This document shows, in pieces, positions 25,301-33,245 of a stretch of 52,935 nt of DNA. Numbering within the stretch: the stretch's first letter is position 1; each line of letters begins with the position of its first letter. Origin of the DNA: Bacteroidales bacterium (GTDB lineage: Bacteria; Bacteroidota; Bacteroidia; Bacteroidales; UBA3824); the NCBI GenBank assembly GCA_017417315.1, contig JAFPZK010000031.1:1-52935 (forward strand), read 5' to 3'. The notes under the pieces are model-generated. The model did not search any database, was not told the origin of the DNA, and worked only from the letters and a program-made list of their open reading frames with translations. The position numbers and the translations under genes are program-made.

Positions 25301-25481
25301 TTTTTTCGCAACTTTTTTTAATTTTTTTTTACTTAAAGTAATGCTTTAATTTTTTAATTAACTCTAAACGGTATTTTTAGTATATTTTTATTTAATTTTT
25401 TCGCAGTATTATTTTAAAAATATTTATTTTTTATATGATTTGATGATATTTTTTCCTCACTCCTACCCTATTAAACACAAA

Positions 25482-25512
25482 AACGGCTGCCGCATTTTTT
25501 GCGACAACCGTT
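25482..25512 (-). terminator. Terminator of the FGE-domain gene
   Basis: AACGGCTGCCGC and GCGACAACCGTT pair over 12 positions with two G-U-type mismatches; on the minus strand the stem is followed by TTTTG. It lies 28 bases after the stop. Confidence 0.75.
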
Positions 25513-25539
25513 AAAAAAATTAAAAGTCGTTTTCGTTTT

Positions 25540-26370
25540 TTAATTATCTTGTGCCAATCTGATACCAATCATACCGTATGCTTTGTTTTGAGAGAAAGAG
25601 TGACGCGAGGTCATACGCAAATCATCAAAACCGGAAGTCCAACAACCGCCTCTGTAAACTCTGTCAGAGCCTTTAACAGGACCGTCAGGATTGTCTTCGG
25701 GAGATTTTTGATAGAAATCCTTGTCGTAATAATCAAAACACCATTCCCAAACGTTACCCGACATATCAAAAAGTCCGAGTGCGTTAGGCTGTTTAGTGCC
25801 GATTTCGTGAGGAGTCAACTGAGAATTGCCTTTGAACCAAGCCACCTCATCAGCCTTATTACTTCCTGAATAAGAGAAAGTCTGACTTTTAGCACCACCG
25901 CGTGCAGCATATTCCCATTCAGCCTCGGTAGGCAGACGGTAACCTTTTGAACCCTTGTTAGGCGTTACGGTAAAAGTACTACTATCGCGCTTTATAGTAT
26001 AATACTTGTCGATATGCTCCGTGCTTGAAAGCCAATTACAAAACATTACAGCCGCTTCCCAACTAACGTTGTATACAGGAAAATTGTCGGCACGTCCCTT
26101 ATTACCGTCATTAGGTTTTTCATAACCTGTAGCCTCGCAAAAACGATCAAAAAGCGCAAATGTTACTTCCGTCTTGCTGAGTTTAAAGGTGCTGATTGTT
26201 ACCTTGTGTTCGGGTGCTTCGTCCGAAGTACCTAACTGATTGAATGTATAATCATTGCCCATCCAAAATGAGCCGCCTTCTATGGTTATCATTTCCGGCT
26301 TGTCCTGCTGAGCAAAGCCCTGAAAAGCCGCCAAAGATATAAGGCCGGTTAAAATTAAATTTTTAATCAT
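25540..26370 (-). CDS. Secreted formylglycine-generating-enzyme (SUMF1) domain protein
   Basis: A 276-residue protein with a signal peptide ending near FQGFAQQ. The FGE-sulfatase domain fills the rest: MITIEGGSFWMG, EVTFALFDRFCEATGY, YNVSWEAAVMFCNWLS, GYRLPTEAEWEYAARGG, NALGLFDMSGNVWEWCFD, DRVYRGGCW and MIGIRLAQ. True FGEs oxidise sulfatase cysteines using active-site cysteines; most exported Bacteroidetes members are structural or gliding/secretion-related, and I cannot confirm the catalytic pair. No sulfatase gene is nearby. It is a single-gene unit with its own promoter and terminator. Confidence 0.88.
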   Translation of the reverse strand: MIKNLILTGLISLAAFQGFAQQDKPEMITIEGGSFWMGNDYTFNQLGTSDEAPEHKVTISTFKLSKTEVTFALFDRFCEATGYEKPNDGNKGRADNFPVYNVSWEAAVMFCNWLSSTEHIDKYYTIKRDSSTFTVTPNKGSKGYRLPTEAEWEYAARGGAKSQTFSYSGSNKADEVAWFKGNSQLTPHEIGTKQPNALGLFDMSGNVWEWCFDYYDKDFYQKSPEDNPDGPVKGSDRVYRGGCWTSGFDDLRMTSRHSFSQNKAYGMIGIRLAQDN

Positions 26371-26413
26371 TTTTATATTCTTTTTTAAGGTTTATACTCT
26401 GTTTTCATAGTTG

Positions 26414-26421
26414 CAAATTTA
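26414..26421 (-). promoter_or_regulatory. -7 promoter box of the FGE-domain gene
   Basis: TAAATTTG on the minus strand, overlapping the stop codon of the UbiD-like gene. Predicted start near 26407. Confidence 0.5.
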
Positions 26422-28287
26422 TTTACCTTCTGAATTAAAAAATTTTACCGCGCCGTTTTCCCCGCGCAAACTCTTTAATCTATCCGAGGGCGAAATTAAT
26501 AAATTTTTATCTTCTTTTACACATTTTTTTTCATTAACTTTTTTCACCGTTTCATCATTCATCAGCACCGGCTCCGGCCATTGTCGCGTAAAACCGTCAT
26601 TTTCAAAGGTTTTAGCAGTAGAATCAACACACAAAACGTTGTTAATAACATAACAATCCGTCGCCGGGTCGATATTGCCCGAAGCATACCAAGTAAGAAG
26701 AAGAAACTCCTCATCAGGCAAATTAACGTCAACAAAAACGATAATTTTTGCCGTGATTTCCGTCGAAAGCCCAGCCGCGAGGTCTCTTACCGCAACAGTT
26801 TTGTCTTTTACCGTTATAAACACGACGGGAATATTTTTCCCTAACAATAGAACGTTAAAATTTGTTATTGTCGTATATTTTTTTGATAAAATTTCTTTAT
26901 CAAATGATTTTATAACAAATTTTTGCGTCGGTTTAACGGTAAAATCAAAGCAAATTTTGCCTCCGAGAGCAAATTTTTTACTTGCATGGTCAAGCACGTC
27001 CGAAACTCCTGACCGTTCGATATAAACGTCCCTTTCCGGCGAAAAATTTTTCAAAGCATCTTCCAAAAACGCCTGATAATCAGCTAATTCTCTATCACCG
27101 TCATAGACACAGAGAATTTTATTGAACATCATTTGACCCGCACCCCAAAGAGCATTTTTTGTCTTCAACACACCGCCTTCATAGAGATTTTGTATTTTAA
27201 CGAGGACGATGTTGTGCTGAACTCCCGCAGCAGGCATGTGGAGTTGTTTCATTTCGGGAACAAACGCCATTTTTATAGGGAACGTAAAAATTTTTTCCGT
27301 CGCCAAACCGATATAAGCATCTTCCATTGGCGGAATACCGACAATTGTAGCAGGATAAATCGCGTTTTTTTTGTGCGTGATTGCCGTAATGTGGAATTTC
27401 GGGTAATAATCCGCCAACGAATAAAAGCCCGTATGATCACCGAAAGGACCTTCTAAAACCAAATCTTCCGCCGTGTCAACATAACCTTCAATCACGAAAT
27501 CCGCATCTTCGGGAACTTCTATTTCGGGCTGTGTCAGACACTTAACGAGTTTTACGGGAGATTTTCGCAAAAATCCTGCCAACAAATATTCGTCAACGCC
27601 TTCGGGCAGCGGCGCGGTTGCGCAATACGTGTAAACGGGGTCGCCGCCCAAAACAACTGCCACCGGCATTCTCCTGCCTAAGGCTTTGTATTTGTTGTAA
27701 TGCGCCGCGCCGGTTTTGTGCTTATGCCAATGAAGCGCAGTAAGTGCCTTGTCCAACAACTGAACACGGTACATACCGAGATTTCGCTGTCCCGTTTCGG
27801 GGTCTACCGTGTTGACCATAGGCAGAGTTATAAATTTGCCGCCGTCAAAAGGCCAACATTTTAAAACAGGAAGTTTAAAAATGTCAATGTCCGTTTCCAC
27901 AACTTCCTGACACGCTCCCCTCCTATTCTTATATTTCGGAAAAAAACTTGAAATATCCTTTAATAACGGCAAGATTTTCAACTTTTTCGCTATCGTGTCT
28001 TTTTTTGATGTCAAAGCCTCGAAAAAGTACTTTATTTCGTCTGATTTTTCCTTTGTATCGGTGCAGTAAAGTGCCTCAGATATGCGTTTTTCGGAGCCGA
28101 AAAGATTTATAACGACGGGAAATTTCGTCCCGGTATTTTTGAAGAGAATTGCTTTGCCGCCGCCGGAAAGTTTCATCATTCGGTCTGAAAGTTCCGTCAT
28201 CTCCAAGTCCGGCGAAAAGTACTCGTCAACTTCGAGAATATCGCCGCGAGATTTTAATATTTCTATAAACGATTCAAGAGAGTGCAT
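26419..28287 (-). CDS. UbiD-family decarboxylase
   Basis: The frame opens with TTG at 28296, but the ATG at 28287 (MHSLESFIEILK) is the family start. The 622-residue enzyme belongs to the prenylated-FMN-dependent UbiD family: GKAILFKNTG near the N-terminus, TLPMVNTVDPETGQRNLGMYRVQ, HWHKHKTGAAHY, VAVVLGGDPVYTYCATAPLP, EGPFGDHTGFYS (with the catalytic acid region) and YPATIVGIPPMEDA. Probable reaction: decarboxylation of a quinone precursor in menaquinone synthesis, though UbiD paralogues act on many aromatics. It is longer than E. coli UbiD by about 120 residues at the C-terminus, as in other Bacteroidetes. No ubiX or men gene is adjacent. Confidence 0.88.
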   Translation of the reverse strand: MHSLESFIEILKSRGDILEVDEYFSPDLEMTELSDRMMKLSGGGKAILFKNTGTKFPVVINLFGSEKRISEALYCTDTKEKSDEIKYFFEALTSKKDTIAKKLKILPLLKDISSFFPKYKNRRGACQEVVETDIDIFKLPVLKCWPFDGGKFITLPMVNTVDPETGQRNLGMYRVQLLDKALTALHWHKHKTGAAHYNKYKALGRRMPVAVVLGGDPVYTYCATAPLPEGVDEYLLAGFLRKSPVKLVKCLTQPEIEVPEDADFVIEGYVDTAEDLVLEGPFGDHTGFYSLADYYPKFHITAITHKKNAIYPATIVGIPPMEDAYIGLATEKIFTFPIKMAFVPEMKQLHMPAAGVQHNIVLVKIQNLYEGGVLKTKNALWGAGQMMFNKILCVYDGDRELADYQAFLEDALKNFSPERDVYIERSGVSDVLDHASKKFALGGKICFDFTVKPTQKFVIKSFDKEILSKKYTTITNFNVLLLGKNIPVVFITVKDKTVAVRDLAAGLSTEITAKIIVFVDVNLPDEEFLLLTWYASGNIDPATDCYVINNVLCVDSTAKTFENDGFTRQWPEPVLMNDETVKKVNEKKCVKEDKNLLISPSDRLKSLRGENGAVKFFNSEGK

Positions 28288-28303
28288 AATAATCAAATTA
28301 AAA

Positions 28304-28345
28304 AGGTGTAAAGAAACTTTTAAAAATAAAGTTTGCTTTACACCT
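28304..28345 (-). terminator. Terminator after siaC
   Basis: AGGTGTAAAG and CTTTACACCT, extended through AAACTT/AAGTTT with one bulged base, form a long stem; on the minus strand a T-run follows. It separates siaC from the UbiD-like gene on the same strand. Confidence 0.82.
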
Positions 28346-28401
28346 ACTTATATGTTTACCACTAAATAAAACCGCTCTTTCCAAAAGAAAATGCGTTTTA
28401 T

Positions 28402-28794
28402 CTAAATATCTTCGTCCTCAGATTCGATTTCAATCAAGTTAATCGGCATGTCAACCAAGTCTCTGATAACTTCGCCGTACTCCAAAATGTCATCATCAGG
28501 CCAATACCAATTAACAACCGTCGAAGGGTCTTTCTCGTAAAGCACTTTTAACTGTTTGGTAATGGTAATCAACCATTTAGAACTGCTCGTATTAAAATAT
28601 TCGTACCTAAAATTAATAACCGTTCCCTTTTTAGGGTCGTTAGCGGCATACTCCATAATCCAATTTACCAAAGGAAGGTAAAAAGACTCTGAATCCTCCA
28701 TCAAGGATTTGCCCTCGAAATTCAAAATGCCCGCCTCGGGGTCAAAATCAATTTTCGGAGCGTTGTGCAACGGTTCTATTTGTATTTTTTCCAT
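28402..28794 (-). CDS. SiaC-family regulatory phosphoprotein (DUF1987)
   Basis: A 130-residue protein with the DUF1987 pattern: APKIDFDPEAGILNFEGKSL, YLPLVNWIMEY, then VINFRYEYFNTSSSKWL. Thr69 in FNTSSSK corresponds to the phosphorylated Thr68 of Pseudomonas SiaC. In that system the kinase SiaB phosphorylates SiaC and the SpoIIE phosphatase SiaA reverses it, controlling a diguanylate cyclase and biofilm. No SiaB-like gene is adjacent, and it stands alone between a divergent nucleoid-protein gene and a terminator. Two SpoIIE phosphatases in this window are possible partners by inference. Confidence 0.88.
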   Translation of the reverse strand: MEKIQIEPLHNAPKIDFDPEAGILNFEGKSLMEDSESFYLPLVNWIMEYAANDPKKGTVINFRYEYFNTSSSKWLITITKQLKVLYEKDPSTVVNWYWPDDDILEYGEVIRDLVDMPINLIEIESEDEDI

Positions 28795-28847
28795 ACTATG
28801 TTCTCGTATATAATTTGGCGTAAAATTAGTATATTATTTTGTAACGG

Positions 28848-28855
28848 CAAAAATA
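28848..28855 (-). promoter_or_regulatory. -7 promoter box of siaC
   Basis: TATTTTTG on the minus strand, giving a leader of about 47 bases. Confidence 0.45.
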
Positions 28856-28887
28856 TTTTTAAGTTTTTTTATTCCTAAAAAAATTTC

Positions 28888-28895
28888 TACCTTTG
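28888..28895 (+). promoter_or_regulatory. -7 promoter box of the nucleoid-protein/tsaB operon
   Basis: TACCTTTG, 18 bases before the ATG at 28914. It shows that the in-frame TTG at 28893 lies inside the promoter and is not the start. Confidence 0.6.
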
Positions 28896-28913
28896 CAAAA
28901 AATAAAAAAAATA

Positions 28914-29954
28914 ATGTTAGATTTCGCTAATGTAAGGCTTAACAACGTGATTCTCCACAAGTTAGGCAACAAATCAAGAGAAGAAGATATGGTCTTATCC
29001 GACAAAGAATTGTCGGTTTCGGACTCTATTAAAGAATTGCTTATGCAGTTTTTTTTAGGACATTTTCAAGAAGAAAACTATTACAACTTTTTTTCAGAAA
29101 ACGGCCCTACTGAAAATCCCGTTTATCAATATGTCAACGATATTTTCCAAAATCCCGAACATTTCGTTCAGGAAAGCGTTAACATCGCGCAAAAACTTTA
29201 CGACGCAGGTACGCACCCGAAAATAAAAGAAGGCGATTTATACGTCGCTTATTTTTCTGACTTGGTGGTTGACGGCGAATTAGTTGACGCGGTAGGCATT
29301 TTTAAATCGGAAACCAAACAGGATTTCTTACAAATAAAAGCCTCGGCTGACGGTCTTGACATCGTTATCGAAGAAGGCATTAACCTCAACAAAATAGACA
29401 AAGCGTGCCTTATTTATAATACTGAGTCGGAGTTCGGTTATAAGTTGAACATCATCGACACTACAAATAAACAAGAAGCGCAATATTGGCGTTTGGACTT
29501 TTTAGGAATCGAACAAAGAAAAGACGATTTTTATCAAACGCAAAAGTACATGGAACTTTGCAAAGATTTCGTTGAGGAAGTCTACAACGAAGAACACGAA
29601 GTTGAAAAACCTCAACAAATTGCAATGCTCAATAAATCAAAGAATTACTTCAAGGAGAACGAAAATTTTTCAAAACAGGATTTTGAAGAAAACGTACTTC
29701 AACAGCCCGAAGTCATTGAGGCGTTCAACGAATATAAACAACAATACGAGGAAGAAAAAAATGTTAAGTTAGAGGATAATTTCGGCGTGTCGGAAAACGC
29801 AGCGAAAAAACAGCAGTCAAAAATGAAAAGCGTTCTCAAACTCGACAAAAACTTTCACATTTATATTCACGGCGACGAGTCAAAAGTTTCAAAAGGCGTT
29901 GACCCTGACACGGGAATGAAATATTATCAGTTTTTTTACGACAAAGAGGAATAA
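28914..29954 (+). CDS. Nucleoid-associated protein (NdpA/YejK-like)
   Basis: The ATG at 28914 gives MLDFANVRLNNVILHKLGNK, the usual start. The 346-residue protein has the 37-kDa nucleoid-associated layout: VNIAQKLYDAG, then GDLYVAYFSDLVVDGE and VDAVGIFKSETKQDFLQI, a helical middle and a C-terminal strand region (FHIYIHGDESKVSKGVD). Members associate with chromosomal DNA, but biochemical roles are poorly known. It is first in an operon with tsaB (five bases on) and a DUF3108 gene. Confidence 0.82.
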   Translation: MLDFANVRLNNVILHKLGNKSREEDMVLSDKELSVSDSIKELLMQFFLGHFQEENYYNFFSENGPTENPVYQYVNDIFQNPEHFVQESVNIAQKLYDAGTHPKIKEGDLYVAYFSDLVVDGELVDAVGIFKSETKQDFLQIKASADGLDIVIEEGINLNKIDKACLIYNTESEFGYKLNIIDTTNKQEAQYWRLDFLGIEQRKDDFYQTQKYMELCKDFVEEVYNEEHEVEKPQQIAMLNKSKNYFKENENFSKQDFEENVLQQPEVIEAFNEYKQQYEEEKNVKLEDNFGVSENAAKKQQSKMKSVLKLDKNFHIYIHGDESKVSKGVDPDTGMKYYQFFYDKEE

Positions 29955-29959
29955 CCATT

Positions 29960-30655
29960 ATGAGTTACTTTATTAATATAGAAACTTCGACGGATATTTG
30001 TTCGGTGGCTTTATCTTCTGATAATCAAGTAATTGACTATGAAGAAAACCATAACAGAAATCATGCGTCAACACTTGCCGCTTTCATAGAGAAAGTATTG
30101 AAACGCAACAACTTAACTACAAAACAACTTTCAGCCGTTGCTACTTCGTTAGGACCGGGGTCTTATACGGGACTAAGAATCGGCACGTCAACGGCAAAAG
30201 GAATGGCGTATGCCGCTGACATTAAGTTGATTACCGTTGACACATTGAAGGCAATGGCTAAAAAAGCCGCAGAGAATTTCAAAAACGAAAAAGCAATTAT
30301 CGTTTCGTGTATTGACGCGGGCAGAAACGAGGTATATTCGGAAATTTTTGACGTCAATAACAACGTTTTACGCTCTTGTCAAGCCGAATTAATCGAAAAA
30401 AATTCATTTCAAGAGTATTTTGACGACAATTATAAAGTAGTTTTCGCCGGCAACGCTTCGGAAAAAATCAGCAAGATAATCGAAAACTCAAATGCAGTTT
30501 TTCTTTTCGATGTTTTGCCCTCGGCGCGTTATATGGCGGAATTAACTTTTAAAGCATTTTCTGACAAACAATTTGCGGACGTAGCGTATTTTGAACCTTT
30601 TTATTTAAAGGACTTTATCGCAACCGTCAGCAAGAAAAACGTATTAAAAACATGA
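29960..30655 (+). CDS. tsaB: tRNA t6A biosynthesis protein TsaB
   Basis: A 231-residue ASKHA-fold protein that partners TsaD in making N6-threonylcarbamoyladenosine at tRNA A37. Visible: FINIETSTDICSVALS, the HNRNHASTLAAFIEKVL helix, ATSLGPGSYTGLRIGTSTAKGM, and SCIDAGRNEVYSEIFD. Length is normal. It overlaps the DUF3108 gene by four bases (ATGA), so the two are probably translationally coupled. Confidence 0.94.
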   Translation: MSYFINIETSTDICSVALSSDNQVIDYEENHNRNHASTLAAFIEKVLKRNNLTTKQLSAVATSLGPGSYTGLRIGTSTAKGMAYAADIKLITVDTLKAMAKKAAENFKNEKAIIVSCIDAGRNEVYSEIFDVNNNVLRSCQAELIEKNSFQEYFDDNYKVVFAGNASEKISKIIENSNAVFLFDVLPSARYMAELTFKAFSDKQFADVAYFEPFYLKDFIATVSKKNVLKT

Positions 30656-31407
30656 AAAAATTATTAACGCTTTTATTTTTAACGCTCTGCATTGTTGTAA
30701 AGGGTCAAAATCCGGTGATTTCACCTAACGAAAAACTCGATTACGAGATTTATTACGCTTTTGTAACGGGTGCTAATATGACGCTTCAAACCGAAACCGT
30801 TACTGAAAACGGCAAAACCTTATATCACCTTATCGCAAAGGGAAATACGGTTGGTTTGGTTGACAAGATTTACAACATTATGGAAGATTATGAGGCTTGG
30901 ACAGACCCCGAAACGTTGAAACCCGTCCGCGCCTTAAAAAACGTCCGCGAAAGTGCAAAATACAAACGTTACATAACGTATACTTTTGACCATAACGCAC
31001 ATACCGTAACAAGCACAAATTCAGGCACTCACAAGATTCCTCAGGAGTGTTACGACATAGTTGCGGCGTGTTACAAAATGCGTATGACGGATATGACGAA
31101 ACTAAAATCGGGTCAGCAAATAAAATTTGACACGTTTTTCGGCGAAGAAAACTGGCCGTTAGTGCTTCAATACGTTAAGACAGAGACGGTTAAGATTCCG
31201 AAACTCGGTAAGATTCAGTGTTATAAATTTATCCCGGTGGTTGAAGTTTCGGGCGTTTTTACGGCGGAAGACGCTTTAAGCATTTGGATAACCGCTGACG
31301 AAAACAAGATACCCGTCCGCGCTCAAATGTCCCTTATGGTTGGCAGCGCAAAAGTCGATTTAATAAAATATCAAAACGTAAAATTTCCATTGAATTTTAA
31401 GAAATAA
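30652..31407 (+). CDS. Secreted DUF3108 protein
   Basis: A 251-residue exported protein: signal peptide to about residue 20 (LCIVVKGQ), then a strand-rich body with EKLDYEIYYAFVTGANMTL, the NIMEDYEAWTDPETLKP segment and KYKRYITYTFDHNAHTV, closing with LSIWITADENKIPVRAQ. This order is typical of DUF3108, a lipid-binding-like, LolA-related fold in Gram-negative envelopes. Function is not established. It ends at a strong terminator. Confidence 0.85.
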   Translation: MKKLLTLLFLTLCIVVKGQNPVISPNEKLDYEIYYAFVTGANMTLQTETVTENGKTLYHLIAKGNTVGLVDKIYNIMEDYEAWTDPETLKPVRALKNVRESAKYKRYITYTFDHNAHTVTSTNSGTHKIPQECYDIVAACYKMRMTDMTKLKSGQQIKFDTFFGEENWPLVLQYVKTETVKIPKLGKIQCYKFIPVVEVSGVFTAEDALSIWITADENKIPVRAQMSLMVGSAKVDLIKYQNVKFPLNFKK

Positions 31408-31409
31408 CA

Positions 31410-31440
31410 AAAAGTGGAGTACATCGTGCACTCCACTTTT
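31410..31440. terminator. Bidirectional terminator
   Basis: AAAAGTGGAGT (31410-31420) and ACTCCACTTTT (31430-31440) form a perfect 11-bp stem with a nine-base loop between convergent genes. It overlaps the last two bases of the minus-strand TPR gene. Confidence 0.88.
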
Positions 31441-32443
31441 AATTTTCTTCCAAAACTTTCGCAAATTCTAACATTTTTTCTTTTGTTACGCCTTTAATTT
31501 CTTCGGATACATTCGGATAAATTTTTATCAAACAGTAATACAAAAACGTATCTAACATATTGTTTTCCATGAGTTTAGCATAGAAATCAACATAAAAGTC
31601 TTCATAAAAAAATCCTGTTTTTCTATGAGTTAAGCCCATGACGGATACATTTGTCAAAAAACTTATAGAATTTTTTACAAATTTTTGTAAGTTTGGCAGA
31701 GAGTCTTTTAAAGAAAATTTTTCTAAGTCTGTTAAAAAAAACATTAACGAACTCATATTTATTTCCTCTAATGCAATATTTTCATTTGAAGTTTTCTCTG
31801 AAATAACCCTGTCAATTTCGTTAAAATTCATAATTTTAGAAATTGACGAAATTATTTCCGCTAATTGTCTTGAATCTTTGCTGCACATCAAAAAATAATA
31901 ATAACAAAGCAGAGATTTTGACAAATTTTCGTTCTGTTCTTCGATTTTACCGAGTTTATAATGCGCCGCAGCACCAAATTTGTCTAAAAGGATTGACTTT
32001 TTTAACTCCTCTCCTGCCCTATCATACTTTTTTTGACGTAAAAGATTGTCAGCCAAAAGATTATGAAAAAGAAACTCTTTCGGATATTTTTCCGACATTT
32101 TAAGATAAAATTTTTCCTCTTCCTGAACTTTTCCGCTGATACTCAAACATTTACCTTTTATGACGGCGGCTTGCATAGAATACGCCGTGTTCATTTCAAC
32201 CGATTCGCCGGCGTATTTTTCCGCTTTGACGAAATTTTTTAAGTTGAAATAATTTACGCTGATATTATAACAAACCAAATCTTTCATGTAATTTTTTGAA
32301 TATAAGGGAATTAACAGTTCGTTAGATTCCGTAAAATTCCCTTTTTCCAAAAGTTCCAAACCTTGTTTTAGTTTGTCGGCATCGCTTTGAGCAAAAACGC
32401 TGAATGTCAGCAACAAAAATACCGCAATTAATAAACCTCTCAT
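31439..32443 (-). CDS. Exported TPR protein
   Basis: The ATG at 32443 is chosen over the longer frame (32473) because it forms an ATGA overlap with the HAD gene stop and starts a clear signal peptide (MRGLLIAVFLLLTFSVFAQS). The 334-residue product has TPR-type repeats in the first 170 residues (GLELLEKGNFTESNELL, YFNLKNFVKAEKYAG, LLADNLLRQKKYDRAGEEL) and a helical remainder without recognisable motifs. Likely a periplasmic scaffold. It is coupled to the HAD phosphatase gene. Confidence 0.8.
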   Translation of the reverse strand: MRGLLIAVFLLLTFSVFAQSDADKLKQGLELLEKGNFTESNELLIPLYSKNYMKDLVCYNISVNYFNLKNFVKAEKYAGESVEMNTAYSMQAAVIKGKCLSISGKVQEEEKFYLKMSEKYPKEFLFHNLLADNLLRQKKYDRAGEELKKSILLDKFGAAAHYKLGKIEEQNENLSKSLLCYYYFLMCSKDSRQLAEIISSISKIMNFNEIDRVISEKTSNENIALEEINMSSLMFFLTDLEKFSLKDSLPNLQKFVKNSISFLTNVSVMGLTHRKTGFFYEDFYVDFYAKLMENNMLDTFLYYCLIKIYPNVSEEIKGVTKEKMLEFAKVLEEN

Positions 32444-33045
32444 TTGAAATATCCGAAAAGATTTTTTTGACAAGTTAAATGTATCGTGCTGATTCCTAAG
32501 TTTTTAGCCGCCTCGATATTGTCGGCTCTGTCGTCGATGAAAAGCGTTTCTTCCGCTTTGATTCCCGCATCGGATAAAACAAACTCAAAACATTCTTTGT
32601 CGGGTTTTCTTAGATGAATATCGTTAGAATAATACCTCTTTTTGAATAATCCGTCCCGCCAAGCGGCAACGGGTTCAAAAAATTCAACGTGTGTTATGTT
32701 GGTGTTACTCAGGACATAAAGATTGAATTTTTTGGAAAGATTTTCTAAAAATTCACGGTTTTCTTCCGGATAGCCGGTCAACATGGCGTTCCAACAAAAA
32801 ACAAAATCCTCCATACTCAATTTTGAGCCACAAAGCGTGTTTAATTGTTTTAAAAACTCTTCGGGCGAAATATTTCCGATTTCAAAATCCCGAAACCAAT
32901 CAGAAAGAATTATCTCTGAAAACTTTTCACGGATATTCTTAATACCATGATTTTCAAAGGCTTTGATGGTTTCTTCGCCGTCAAGACAGAATAAAACTCC
33001 GCCGAGGTCAAAGATAATGTTTTTAATTTTTTCAAAATTTTTCAT
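32440..33045 (-). CDS. HAD-superfamily (subfamily IA) phosphatase
   Basis: A 201-residue HAD hydrolase. Motif I is IFDLGGVLF (nucleophile Asp13), motif II is VLSNTN, motif III Lys lies in LRKPDKECF, and motif IV is TLFIDDRADNIEAA. The cap is the short helical type, as in phosphoglycolate-phosphatase-like and YihX-like enzymes. The Gly-Gly-Val after the nucleophile and Asp-Asp-Arg-x-x-N in motif IV resemble glucose-1-phosphate phosphatase YihX, but the substrate is uncertain. It is the first gene of a two-gene unit with the TPR protein. Confidence 0.9.
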   Translation of the reverse strand: MKNFEKIKNIIFDLGGVLFCLDGEETIKAFENHGIKNIREKFSEIILSDWFRDFEIGNISPEEFLKQLNTLCGSKLSMEDFVFCWNAMLTGYPEENREFLENLSKKFNLYVLSNTNITHVEFFEPVAAWRDGLFKKRYYSNDIHLRKPDKECFEFVLSDAGIKAEETLFIDDRADNIEAAKNLGISTIHLTCQKNLFGYFK

Positions 33046-33051
33046 AAAAAA

Positions 33052-33083
33052 TTTGTTTTTTTAAAAATTATGTTTTAATTTTG
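33052..33083 (+). promoter_or_regulatory. Promoter of the CAU tRNA
   Basis: TTTG (33052-33055), 20 bases, TAATTTTG (33076-33083); predicted start near 33090, about 22 bases before the mature tRNA. Confidence 0.65.
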
Positions 33084-33111
33084 CAGTCGCAACTGATAAA
33101 AATGATTTATC

Positions 33112-33185
33112 GGACCCATAGCTCAGTTGGTTAGAGCATCTGACTCATAATCAGGGGGTCCTAGGTTCAAGCCCTAGTGGGTCCA
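33112..33185 (+). tRNA. tRNA with CAU anticodon (Met, or Ile2)
   Basis: A 74-base cloverleaf: acceptor GGACCCA pairs with TGGGTCC (33178-33184), D stem GCTC/GAGC, anticodon stem TCTGA/TCAGG around CTCATAA, T stem with loop GGTTCAAGCC region (CTAGG/CCTAG). Discriminator A at 33185; CCA is not encoded. The anticodon CAU fits elongator methionine; if lysidine-modified it would be isoleucine-2. The first pair G-C rules out the initiator, which lacks a 1-72 pair. Confidence 0.93.
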
Positions 33186-33187
33186 CA

Positions 33188-33216
33188 AGCACTCTGAAAT
33201 TCAGGGTGCTTTTTTT
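33188..33216 (+). terminator. Terminator of the tRNA gene
   Basis: AGCACTCTGA and TCAGGGTGCT pair over ten positions (one G-U), followed by seven T. Confidence 0.88.
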
Positions 33217-33245
33217 ATGCCGCAAAGTTACTTATTTTTTGTCTT

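Larger units (their letters stand above)
25216..25539. other. 324-base AT-rich intergenic region
   Basis: It holds the promoter of the DUF6261-like gene (25300-25269) and the terminator of the FGE-domain gene (25482-25512). The stretch 25305-25475 is very AT-rich and shows no frame or repeat that I can support. Confidence 0.6.

Noticed and set aside
25305..25475. A hidden RNA or gene in the AT-rich stretch before the DUF6261-like gene
   Set aside because: No frame, repeat or hairpin stands out beyond what AT-rich sequence gives by chance.
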